Assembly: GCA_031263965.1 (NCBI GenBank)
Contig: JAISES010000133.1
Coordinates: 1-14,101 of the forward strand
Length of the DNA: 14,101 nt
Source: Prevotella sp.
GTDB taxonomy: Bacteria > Bacteroidota > Bacteroidia > Bacteroidales > Dysgonomonadaceae
Reading direction: 5' to 3'
Shown in pieces: positions 7,285 to 14,101 of the stretch. A program made the translations under genes and the position numbers. How positions within the stretch are numbered: the stretch's first letter is position 1; each line of letters starts with the position of its first letter. The notes below the pieces were generated by a model. It saw nothing but the letters and a program-made list of their open reading frames with translations. It searched no databases and had not been told where the DNA came from.

Positions 7285-7317
7285 AAAAAAGCAGCAGGAA
7301 CAATCCTACTGCTTTTT
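7285..7317 (-). terminator. Intrinsic terminator of asnS (bidirectional form)
   Basis: GCAGCAGGA (7291-7299) pairs with TCCTACTGC (7304-7312), a 9-bp stem with one G-T pair and a 4-base loop. On the minus strand it is followed by six T (7285-7290), the classic intrinsic terminator form, 23 bases after the asnS stop. The plus strand also has a five-T run, so it could work both ways. Confidence 0.85.
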
Positions 7318-7335
7318 ATATAGATTTTCCGGATA

Positions 7336-8733
7336 TTAAAATTCCGCATTATTCGGCGTACGCGGGAATGGTATTACATCCCGTATATTTGCCATACCTG
7401 TAATGAACAAAATAAGGCGTTCAAAGCCAAGCCCGAACCCGGCATGCGGAGCAGTACCGAACCGGCGGGTATCTAAATACCACAAGATAGGATCTGTGTT
7501 CATGTTCAGCTCTTTTGTCCGTTGAACCAGTTTATTATAATCAGCTTCACGTTCGGAGCCTCCGATAATTTCGCCAATCTTAGGGAAAAGAACATCCATG
7601 CCTCGCACGGTTTTTCCATCTTCATTCTGTTTCATATAGAATGATTTTATCTCTTTCGGATAATCGGTCAGGATAACCGGACGTTTGAAATGTTTCTCTA
7701 CCAGGTATCGTTCGTGTTCGGATTGCAAATCGGCTCCCCAGTAAACAGGGAATTCAAATTTATGACCGCTTTTTTCCAGTATTTCTATACCTTCGGTATA
7801 AGTCAGGCGCACAAAATCATTGGCTATAACGAAATTCAAGCGATCGACCAATTCTTTGTCAAAGTGTTCTGCCAGAAACTCTATATCATCTTTGCAATGT
7901 TCTAATGCGTAACATATCAGATATTTCAAGAAATCTTCCGCCAAATCCATATTATCATGGATATCGTAGAAAGCGACTTCGGGCTCTATCATCCAGAATT
8001 CGGCTAAGTGACGGGGCGTATTAGAGTTTTCGGCACGAAATGTAGGGCCAAATGTATAAATAGCGCCTAATGCCATAGCCCCAAGTTCGCCTTCGAGCTG
8101 TCCCGACACCGTTAAGTTAGTCTGGCGTCCGAAAAAGTCCTTTGAATAATCAACCTGCCCTGCATCAGTGCGGGGAATATTGTTAAAGTCTAACGTTGTA
8201 ACCTGAAACATAGACCCAGCCCCTTCCGCATCCGATGCCGTAACTATCGGCGTATGGAAATAATAAAAGCCTTTATCGTTAAAATATTTATGGATAGCAT
8301 AAGCCATATGGTGGCGAATACGAAATATCGCACCGAATGTATTTGTCCGTGGACGCAGATACGCTATATCGCGAAGGAACTCAAGTGAGTGGCCTTTCTT
8401 CTGCAAAGGATAAGTTTCAGGATCGGCTGTTCCGTATATTTCTATACTGTCGGCCTGAACTTCCACACTCTGTCCTTTTCCCCGCGACTCCACTAATTTC
8501 CCTGTCACATGGATGCAAGCCCCGGTAGTTACGGGTTTAAAAAAATCATCGCCGAATTTTTCAACATCAGCAACGATCTGAAGATTATGAATTGTAGACC
8601 CGTCGTTAAGGTGAATAAAATTCACATATTTATTACCCCGGATAGTACGCACCCATCCCTTAACATCAACGATGGTTTCAAAATCTTTCCTTTGAAACAG
8701 ATCTGCAATTTTCGTTCTACGAATAGTCTCCAT
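7336..8733 (-). CDS. asnS: Asparaginyl-tRNA synthetase
   Basis: This 465-residue cytoplasmic enzyme attaches asparagine to tRNA-Asn using ATP. The N-terminal OB-fold anticodon-binding domain (about 20-105, with [14 protein letters not shown] and FIHLNDGS) is followed by a class II synthetase core. Motif 2 is visible as [20 protein letters not shown] (231-250) and motif 3 as [12 protein letters not shown] (432-443), with the usual AsnRS ending [15 protein letters not shown]. The N-S-N-T-P-R-H-L wording is typical of AsnRS rather than AspRS. Length is normal for the family and all motifs appear intact. The start ATG lies after an AT-rich leader without a Shine-Dalgarno site, common in Bacteroidetes. 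It is the last gene of a same-strand run and ends at a strong terminator. The 130-bp gap to the pseudouridine synthase gene suggests it may have its own promoter. Confidence 0.97.
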   Translation of the reverse strand: METIRRTKIADLFQRKDFETIVDVKGWVRTIRGNKYVNFIHLNDGSTIHNLQIVADVEKFGDDFFKPVTTGACIHVTGKLVESRGKGQSVEVQADSIEIYGTADPETYPLQKKGHSLEFLRDIAYLRPRTNTFGAIFRIRHHMAYAIHKYFNDKGFYYFHTPIVTASDAEGAGSMFQVTTLDFNNIPRTDAGQVDYSKDFFGRQTNLTVSGQLEGELGAMALGAIYTFGPTFRAENSNTPRHLAEFWMIEPEVAFYDIHDNMDLAEDFLKYLICYALEHCKDDIEFLAEHFDKELVDRLNFVIANDFVRLTYTEGIEILEKSGHKFEFPVYWGADLQSEHERYLVEKHFKRPVILTDYPKEIKSFYMKQNEDGKTVRGMDVLFPKIGEIIGGSEREADYNKLVQRTKELNMNTDPILWYLDTRRFGTAPHAGFGLGFERLILFITGMANIRDVIPFPRTPNNAEF

Positions 8734-8752
8734 TTTCTATTATATAAATTCT

Positions 8753-8781
8753 ATTTCAAAATTTCACATTTCAAAATTTCA
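8753..8781. repeat. 14-bp direct repeat in the asnS leader
   Basis: ATTTCAAAATTTCA occurs at 8753-8766 and again at 8768-8781, a 15-bp period. It lies 20-48 bases before the asnS start codon, within the AT-rich 8734-8863 gap. It could affect leader structure or be simple slippage; no function can be read from it. Confidence 0.8.
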
Positions 8782-8863
8782 ATATTTTGTATATCAACAA
8801 AATACAATTTTGATTTGTGAAATTATTTATTGTAAACTATATAGTAATTTTTAACCTTACTGT

Positions 8864-10114
8864 TTATTCAAACGCTCCCATGCGAAGCATATTTACCTCT
8901 TTTTCAGACAAATAACGCCATTTACCTCTGACTACATTCTTTTTAGTAAGTCCTGCAAAATAAACCCGGTCCAGTTTCATAACCTGATAGCCCAGTTTCT
9001 CAAATATGCGGCGAACAATACGGTTACGACCCGAGTGAATTTCTATCCCTACTACATTCAGCGTATCTTCGGACTGGTATGCGATAGAGTCTGCATGTAT
9101 TTCCCCGTCATCCAGATCAACGCCGTCTGCAATAGCCTGCATATCTTCGATAGCGACATCGCGGTCTAGTGTAACCTGATATATTTTTTTCTTCTTAAAC
9201 TTAGGATGCATCAGTTTTGAAGCCAGATCTCCATCGTTTGTAAGAAGAAGTACTCCTGTCGTATTCCTGTCTAAGCGACCAACCGGATAGATACGCTCAG
9301 GACATGCGTTCTTCACCAGATCCATTACCGTTAAACGATTTTGTGGGTCGTCCGAAGTTGTTACACAGTTCTTTGGCTTGTTCAGCAGCACATATACTTT
9401 GCTCTCAAGACGAACCGGTTGATCCTTGAACGTAACCAAATCTCCACGGGTTACTTTAGCTCCCAGCTGGTCAACAACTTCTCCATTAACCCTTACAACA
9501 CCGGATGTAATGTATGCATCGGCTTCACGACGCGAACAAACACCGGCATTTGCCAAATATTTATTCAATCGCAAAGGTGTATTCGGATCAATATTTTCTT
9601 TGTATTTAACCGGTTTTACCAATCTCTTTATCCCGCTTGGCTTATTAAAACCACCGCCTCTGTTATTATTTGCCGGCCGGCGATTGTCGTTTCCTCTATT
9701 ACCATATGAGTTTCCGCGAAAGTTGTTTCCGCCGCGATTATTTGAATATCCTCCGCCTCTGTTGTCGGAATAACCTCCACCCCTGTTGTCAGAGTAACTT
9801 CCACTTCTGTTGTCGGAATAATAACCGTCACGATTACCTGAAGGCCGGCTTTGATTGTTATCGTAAGGACGCCGTTCGTTATTATCGCCCCTGTCGTATG
9901 CTCTTGGAGTACGATCGTAGCCATAAGAACCACCTTGCCTGTCACTGTCGGCTTTGTACGGATTACGCTCTCTCGCCCCTTGATCTACATCATAAGCCTG
10001 TTTACGCATATCCCCTACACGGGTACGTTTCTTTTTTACAGGCTCGTTCGAATTATCTTCTGATGAAGAGTAACCATCCCGGCTTTCTCTATCATTACCT
10101 TTGTCTGTCACCAT
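8864..10114 (-). CDS. RsuA/RluB-family pseudouridine synthase with long Arg/Gly/Asn-rich N-terminal region
   Basis: The protein has 416 residues. The C-terminal 240 form the enzyme: an S4 RNA-binding domain at about 181-228 (LRLNKYLANAGVCSRREADA, VRVNGEVV) and a pseudouridine synthase domain with the family signature GRLDRNTTGVLLLTNDG and catalytic Asp 282. Later motifs include KIYQVTL and EIHSGRNRIVRRIFEKLGY. These enzymes isomerise a uridine in ribosomal RNA; the set of motifs fits RluB (23S) best, though RsuA- or RluE/F-like specificity cannot be excluded. The first 165 residues are unlike the enzyme: hydrophilic, very rich in Arg, Gly, Asn, Asp, Ser and Tyr, with a basic KKKRTR patch and four copies of an 8-residue repeat. 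They are probably disordered and may bind RNA (inference). The gene lies 74 bp after purB on the same strand. Confidence 0.93.
   Translation of the reverse strand: MVTDKGNDRESRDGYSSSEDNSNEPVKKKRTRVGDMRKQAYDVDQGARERNPYKADSDRQGGSYGYDRTPRAYDRGDNNERRPYDNNQSRPSGNRDGYYSDNRSGSYSDNRGGGYSDNRGGGYSNNRGGNNFRGNSYGNRGNDNRRPANNNRGGGFNKPSGIKRLVKPVKYKENIDPNTPLRLNKYLANAGVCSRREADAYITSGVVRVNGEVVDQLGAKVTRGDLVTFKDQPVRLESKVYVLLNKPKNCVTTSDDPQNRLTVMDLVKNACPERIYPVGRLDRNTTGVLLLTNDGDLASKLMHPKFKKKKIYQVTLDRDVAIEDMQAIADGVDLDDGEIHADSIAYQSEDTLNVVGIEIHSGRNRIVRRIFEKLGYQVMKLDRVYFAGLTKKNVVRGKWRYLSEKEVNMLRMGAFE
9725..9820. repeat. Four tandem 24-bp coding repeats (YSDNRGGG units)
   Basis: Within the pseudouridine synthase gene, residues 99-130 are four consecutive 8-residue units: YSDNRSGS, YSDNRGGG, YSDNRGGG and YSNNRGGN. 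At DNA level this is a 24-bp period repeated four times with some base differences. The units resemble RGG/RG RNA-binding boxes. Because of the period, copy number could vary between strains. Confidence 0.9.
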
Positions 10115-10188
10115 TGTTTCTGATATACAATTTTAATTTAAATATACAATTTTTTAATTTAATTTATAACCTCTCGGCTACTTGCAGA
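10115..10188. repeat. AT-rich spacer with near-identical direct repeat
   Basis: The gap between purB and the pseudouridine synthase gene holds ATATACAATTTTAATTTA (10123-10140) and a copy with two extra T (10142-10161). It lies directly before the pseudouridine synthase start. No hairpin terminator is seen after purB, so the two genes may be cotranscribed. Confidence 0.5.
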
Positions 10189-11532
10189 TTACACACCTGT
10201 ATAAGTATGAGGCGTAATTTTCTTTAATTCTTTTTTCACAGCTTCGCTCACGTTCAGCCCTTCTATAAAATCTGAAATAGAATCCGACGTAATAGCATTA
10301 TTGGTACGCGTGAGCGCTTTTAAGGCTTCGTATGGTTCAGGATATCCCTCACGGCGTAGAACCGTTTGAATACCTTCGGCCACTACAGCCCAGCAGTTAT
10401 CCAGATCCTTAAATAAGGCTTCATTGTTCAATAATAATTTATCTAATCCTTTCAATGTGCTCTGAATAGCTATTACGATATGCCCGACAGGCACGCCAAT
10501 GTTACGCAAAACGGTAGAATCGGTCAGGTCCCGTTGCAATCGGGAAATCGGCAGTTTTGCTGCAAGATGTTCCAAAATAGCATTTGCCATTCCCAAATTC
10601 CCTTCTGCATTCTCGAAATCGATAGGATTTACCTTATGTGGCATGGCCGAAGACCCGATTTCCCCTTCTTTGATCTTCTGCTTAAAGTATTCCATTGAAA
10701 TGTACTGCCAAAAATCCCTGTTAAGATCGATCATTATAGTATTTATTCGCTTCAATGCGTCGAATATTGCAGCCAGGTTATCGTAATTAGATATTTGTGT
10801 AGTCCATTCTTCTCTTACCAAGCCTAACTTTCCGGATACGAACTTATTGCCGAATGCCTTCCAATCGTAAGAAGGATAAGCTACATTATGCGCATTATAG
10901 TTTCCTGTAGCTCCTCCGAACTTGGCAGAAAGAGGTACTGACTTCAATAGTTGCAATTGTCCGTCCAGACGACTGGCAAAAACCATTATCTCTTTTCCCA
11001 GACGGGTAGGCGATGCGGGTTGGCCATGTGTTTTAGCCAACATAGCTATATCAGCCCACAAGCCGACCTGCCCTTTCAGTTTACCTGTCAATTCTTCCAG
11101 TAAAGGATAATACACCTCGTTCAGCGCATCTTTCAGCGAAAGCGGTATCGATGTATTATTTATATCCTGAGAGGTTAGCCCAAAGTGTATAAATTCTTTA
11201 TATTCGTGTAAACCAAGCTCATCGAATTTTTCCTTCAGAAAATATTCAACTGCTTTTACGTCATGATTGGTAACCCTTTCCGTTTCCTTTATACGCAAAG
11301 CATCTTCTACCGAAAAATCATCTACAACTCTTTTCAGCTTCCGGTATACCACCTGATCTGCATTTTTTAATTGAGGGAGAGGCAATTCGCATAGCGAAAT
11401 AAAATACTCTACTTCAACTAATACGCGGTATCTGATAAGAGCATATTCTGAAAAATAATCAGCCAGTTTCTCCGTTTTGCTTCGATAACGTCCATCTATC
11501 GGTGAAATGGAAGTTAAGGGGGTTAGTGTCAT
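10189..11532 (-). CDS. purB: Adenylosuccinate lyase
   Basis: The enzyme has 447 residues and belongs to the fumarase/aspartase superfamily. It splits adenylosuccinate to AMP and fumarate, and SAICAR to AICAR and fumarate, in purine synthesis in the cytoplasm. The start (LTSISPIDGRYRSKTEKLAD) resembles the Escherichia coli-type PurB rather than the shorter Bacillus type. Visible motifs are THGQPASPT (168-176, with His 169), TSQDINNT (120-127) and the flexible signature loop SSAMPHKVNP (294-303), which carries the catalytic Ser. No key residue is missing and length is normal. A TAnnTTTG-like box lies about 70 bases upstream. Downstream it is followed by the pseudouridine synthase and asnS on the same strand. 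Confidence 0.97.
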   Translation of the reverse strand: MTLTPLTSISPIDGRYRSKTEKLADYFSEYALIRYRVLVEVEYFISLCELPLPQLKNADQVVYRKLKRVVDDFSVEDALRIKETERVTNHDVKAVEYFLKEKFDELGLHEYKEFIHFGLTSQDINNTSIPLSLKDALNEVYYPLLEELTGKLKGQVGLWADIAMLAKTHGQPASPTRLGKEIMVFASRLDGQLQLLKSVPLSAKFGGATGNYNAHNVAYPSYDWKAFGNKFVSGKLGLVREEWTTQISNYDNLAAIFDALKRINTIMIDLNRDFWQYISMEYFKQKIKEGEIGSSAMPHKVNPIDFENAEGNLGMANAILEHLAAKLPISRLQRDLTDSTVLRNIGVPVGHIVIAIQSTLKGLDKLLLNNEALFKDLDNCWAVVAEGIQTVLRREGYPEPYEALKALTRTNNAITSDSISDFIEGLNVSEAVKKELKKITPHTYTGV

Positions 11533-11601
11533 TTTACTACAAGAAATTTTGTGTTTTTAATACTTTGAAATCCTTTCAATATCCCTACTTACTTTGAACT
11601 G

Positions 11602-11609
11602 CAAATATA
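11602..11609 (-). promoter_or_regulatory. Possible -7 promoter box for purB
   Basis: On the minus strand the bases read TATATTTG, a match to the Bacteroidetes -7 consensus TAnnTTTG. It lies in the 147-bp gap between the aminotransferase and purB, giving a leader of about 60 bases. No good TTTG-type -33 element is found 19-21 bases upstream, so the call is tentative. Confidence 0.35.
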
Positions 11610-11679
11610 TAACAAATATTATTCCGATGGCTTCATTGACGCACAGATTATGCTATTTTTTATCTTTTTTATGAAGAAA

Positions 11680-12786
11680 TCATGCGAATTGATCAAGCGC
11701 CGTTACAATCCGGTGTATCTCTTCATTTGTCAGAGATGGATACAACGGCAAACTCAGCACCTCCTTCTGCAACCATTCTGCGACCGGAATACTTATATTT
11801 TTCAGATTTGAATAAGCCTCTTGTTTATGGATCGACAGAGGATAGTGTATCTGTGTATGAATACCATTCGCCAACAAATACTGTTGTAATTTTTCTCTTT
11901 GCGAAGAACGTATGACATAAAGATGGAAGACATGACTTCCCTCATTGTCCGCTTGGGGTAAGACAATCTGCGGATTCTTTATATGTTCCGAATAGTAATG
12001 GGCTATTTCTATCCGCCTCTTATTATCCTGATCCAGGAATCTCAAACGGACTGATAATATTGCAGCTTGTATTTCATCGAGACGCGAATTCAGCCCTTTA
12101 TATTTATGAATATATTTATCGTCCGACCCGTAATTTGAAAGAGCCCTCACTATTTCCGCCAAATGATCATCATTGGTTGTAACAGCTCCCGCATCACCCA
12201 ATGCCCCAAGGTTTTTCACAGGGTAGAAGCTAAAGGCGGCAGCATCAGCCAGATTACCGGCTCTCCCCCCCTGATAAACGGCGCCATGCGCCTGGGCTGC
12301 ATCCTCTATCAATTTCAGATCATATTGCCTGGCAATCACCTTCAACTCGTCCATTGCTGCGATCCGGCCATATAAATGGACTGCAACAATAGCTTTTGTC
12401 CGGCTGTTCACTTTTTTAGCTACCGAGGAAGGGTCTATATTAAATGTATTTACATCGCAATCGACAAATATCGGCTTAAGCCCACATTGCGAAACTGCCA
12501 GAGCTGTCGCTATAAAAGAATTTGCAGGAACAATAACTTCATCTCCTTCCTGCATAAGACCCAATTCCATATATCCCGTCAGGATAAGACGAATAGCATC
12601 AAGCCCGTTTCCAACGCCTATACAATGGATAGCGCCGCAATAAGCGGCAAACTCTTTTTCAAACTTCTCCTTTTCTTTTCCCAGTATATACCATCCGGAA
12701 TCGATAACACGCGATGCTGCTTCTTTAAATTCAGAAGCAAATCGCTTGTTTTCCCGTTCCAGATTAAGAAAAAGAATGGGTTCCAT
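11680..12786 (-). CDS. DegT/DnrJ/EryC1/StrS-family sugar-nucleotide aminotransferase
   Basis: The protein has 368 residues. This PLP enzyme family transfers an amino group, usually from glutamate, to a keto-sugar nucleotide for surface polysaccharide or glycoprotein sugars. The fold-type I motifs are visible: [11 protein letters not shown] (60-70, phosphate-binding region), EDAAQAHGA (161-169, with the Asp that holds the pyridine nitrogen) and [17 protein letters not shown] with Schiff-base Lys 191. The late [11 protein letters not shown] and [13 protein letters not shown] stretches also fit. The pattern is closest in memory to the FdtB/QdtB type (dTDP-3-amino-3,6-dideoxyhexose), but substrate cannot be fixed without a search. 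Its ATG is only 3 bp after the recN stop, so the two are probably cotranscribed and translationally coupled. No other sugar-nucleotide gene is nearby, which is unusual for this family. Confidence 0.9.
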   Translation of the reverse strand: MEPILFLNLERENKRFASEFKEAASRVIDSGWYILGKEKEKFEKEFAAYCGAIHCIGVGNGLDAIRLILTGYMELGLMQEGDEVIVPANSFIATALAVSQCGLKPIFVDCDVNTFNIDPSSVAKKVNSRTKAIVAVHLYGRIAAMDELKVIARQYDLKLIEDAAQAHGAVYQGGRAGNLADAAAFSFYPVKNLGALGDAGAVTTNDDHLAEIVRALSNYGSDDKYIHKYKGLNSRLDEIQAAILSVRLRFLDQDNKRRIEIAHYYSEHIKNPQIVLPQADNEGSHVFHLYVIRSSQREKLQQYLLANGIHTQIHYPLSIHKQEAYSNLKNISIPVAEWLQKEVLSLPLYPSLTNEEIHRIVTALDQFA

Positions 12787-12789
12787 ATT

Positions 12790-14101
12790 TTATGCTTTCG
12801 TTCCCAACATTACTTTAGCATTCTGTATTGCCGCTTCCGTTACAGTAGATCCGCTAAGCATACGGGCAATCTCGTCCAGACGATCTTTGTCCGACAGCAT
12901 AATCAATTTAGTAGTTGTAGAATCATTGCTATCGTCCGACTTATATACTTTATAATGCGTTTTACCCTTCGCCGCTATTTGCGGTAAATGGGTTATGGCT
13001 ATCACTTGCATATTCTGTCCGAATTCGAGCATTACCTGCCCCATCTTATCTGCGATTTCCCCGGAAACTCCTGTGTCGATCTCGTCAAATATAATTGCCG
13101 GCAGAGCTGTCGCTCCTGCTATCATCGATTTAAGACAAAGCATTATCCTCGATATTTCACCTCCGGATGCAATACTTGCCACAGGCTGCAACGGAACATT
13201 TTTATTCGCAGAAAACTGGAACCGAATACTGTCCATACCATATATATCGGGATTGTCTTCTGCTATAACATCACATTTAAAGCGTATATTAGGCATACCC
13301 AGATAAGAGGCTTTCTGTTGCAGTTCTGTTTCTATTTTCTCAGAAACAGACATTCTATTGGCTGTCAAAATCTTAGCTAAACTAAGCATTTTCTCATATT
13401 TTGCCTGAACCTCTTTCTCTAAAGCATCTGCCTGCTGACCGGAAGACTCTATATCTGCCAGCTTCCGGGCCAGGTCGTTATACAGGTTCAATAATTCTAC
13501 GACACTCGATAAATGGTGTTTCTTCTGCAATGTATAAATCAGGTCGAGACGGGCTTCGATGAAAGCTGATCTTTCGGGGTTATATTCAACATCTTCGGCC
13601 AGACGCCCCATTTCAGACGCCATATCTTTCATATCTATATATGCCGTTTCCAGCCGTTGAGATATTTCTTCTGCCTTATGATATATTTTAGCCAGCGATC
13701 TGGATGTATTCAGGCTTTCTTTCAATCCCGAAACGATCCCCCTCTCATCTCCGGACAAAAGGGTATGCACTTTATATAAAGAGCTTTTTATATCTTCGGC
13801 ATGATTCAGTGTCTCTGATTCCCTTTCCAGTTCTTCCTGCTCCCCTTCCTGTAAAGCGGCCTCCTGCAAAGAATCGTGTTGAAAACGCAAGTAGTCTTCT
13901 TCCTCTTTACTTTTACGAATCTGATCTTTCAAATCCCCGAGAGCTTTTCCGGCATCCTTGTACTGATGATAAACCTGCCGGTATTCTTTTAATAAGTTCT
14001 TATTTCCGGCTAAAGCATCCACTACCTGCATCTGGAAACGGCTGTCTGCCAATAACAGATTCTGGTGCTGTGAATGTATATCGATCAATTGCCCCCCCAA
14101 T
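12790..14101 (-). CDS. recN: DNA repair ATPase RecN, N-terminus outside the window
   Basis: RecN is an SMC-like ATPase that acts early in double-strand break repair. The frame is open to the window edge; the first complete codon is TTG at 14098-14100, which is Leu inside the protein (LGGQLIDIHSQHQNLL, the conserved motif after the N-terminal ATPase part), not a start. About 437 codons are visible, so roughly the first 115-120 residues, including the Walker A motif, lie outside. Residues 40-110 and 220-260 of the visible part are charged and helical, forming the coiled-coil arms. The C-terminal ATPase half has the signature ASGGEISRIMLCLK (311-324), Walker B AIIFDEIDTGVSGE (335-348) and the His switch THLPQIA (370-376). 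All visible motifs are intact. The aminotransferase gene follows after 3 bp. Confidence 0.96.
   Translation of the reverse strand, partial: LGGQLIDIHSQHQNLLLADSRFQMQVVDALAGNKNLLKEYRQVYHQYKDAGKALGDLKDQIRKSKEEEDYLRFQHDSLQEAALQEGEQEELERESETLNHAEDIKSSLYKVHTLLSGDERGIVSGLKESLNTSRSLAKIYHKAEEISQRLETAYIDMKDMASEMGRLAEDVEYNPERSAFIEARLDLIYTLQKKHHLSSVVELLNLYNDLARKLADIESSGQQADALEKEVQAKYEKMLSLAKILTANRMSVSEKIETELQQKASYLGMPNIRFKCDVIAEDNPDIYGMDSIRFQFSANKNVPLQPVASIASGGEISRIMLCLKSMIAGATALPAIIFDEIDTGVSGEIADKMGQVMLEFGQNMQVIAITHLPQIAAKGKTHYKVYKSDDSNDSTTTKLIMLSDKDRLDEIARMLSGSTVTEAAIQNAKVMLGTKA

Noticed and set aside
8820..8863. Terminator after the pseudouridine synthase gene
   Set aside because: The sequence is AT-rich but I find no stable stem followed by a T-run on the minus strand.
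9725..9820. CRISPR-like array
   Set aside because: The 24-bp repeats are contiguous with no unique spacers and encode an in-frame 8-residue protein repeat.
9670..10227. 185-codon plus-strand open frame opposite the pseudouridine synthase N-terminus
   Set aside because: It is a shadow of the repetitive Gly/Arg/Asn codons and runs into the end of purB; no family features.
12376..12987. 203-codon plus-strand open frame opposite the aminotransferase and recN
   Set aside because: It is antisense to two well-supported genes across their junction and resembles no family.
12790..14100. TTG at 14098-14100 as the start of recN
   Set aside because: It lies inside a conserved RecN motif (LIDIHSQHQ), and RecN needs an N-terminal Walker A domain that must be upstream of it.

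Overview
The window looks like a chromosomal segment from a Bacteroidales bacterium (Bacteroides, Parabacteroides or Dysgonomonas type; the genus cannot be decided from sequence reading alone). The evidence is a hybrid two-component system (HTCS) regulator that joins sensor, kinase, receiver and AraC domains in one chain, a TAnnTTTG-type -7 promoter box, near absence of Shine-Dalgarno sequences, AT-rich spacers, and a purB / pseudouridine synthase / asnS gene order.

Left part, plus strand (1-5664): the window opens inside a large HTCS sensor-regulator gene that ends at 3468. After a spacer with an imperfect hairpin comes a Bacteroidetes-type promoter and a broken gene that I read as a Phd/YefM-family antitoxin with an internal deletion and frameshift (3712-3892); no toxin gene follows it. 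Then comes a secreted GH28 (polygalacturonase-like) enzyme (4027-5664). The HTCS and GH28 together suggest pectin-type glycan sensing and breakdown, but no susC/susD pair is inside the window.

Middle part (5665-7335): a convergent and partly decayed zone on the minus strand. It holds a six-cysteine open frame with no start codon (5829-6134), a lipoprotein with the two-lobe layout of pepsin-like aspartyl proteases (6130-7074) whose signal peptide contains an 18-bp tandem duplication, a 21-residue remnant of an AraC-type C-terminus (7219-7284) and a strong bidirectional terminator hairpin next to asnS.

Right part, all minus strand (7336-14101): housekeeping genes, in transcription order recN (N-terminus outside the window), a DegT/DnrJ-family sugar aminotransferase 3 bp after recN, purB (adenylosuccinate lyase), an RsuA/RluB-type pseudouridine synthase with a long Arg/Gly/Asn-rich N-terminus carrying four 8-residue repeats, and asnS. 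No tRNA, rRNA, CRISPR array or insertion sequence was seen. I found no clear new multi-gene system. The most unusual items are the broken antitoxin, the start-less Cys-rich frame beside the aspartyl-protease-like lipoprotein, and the non-canonical GH28 active site.
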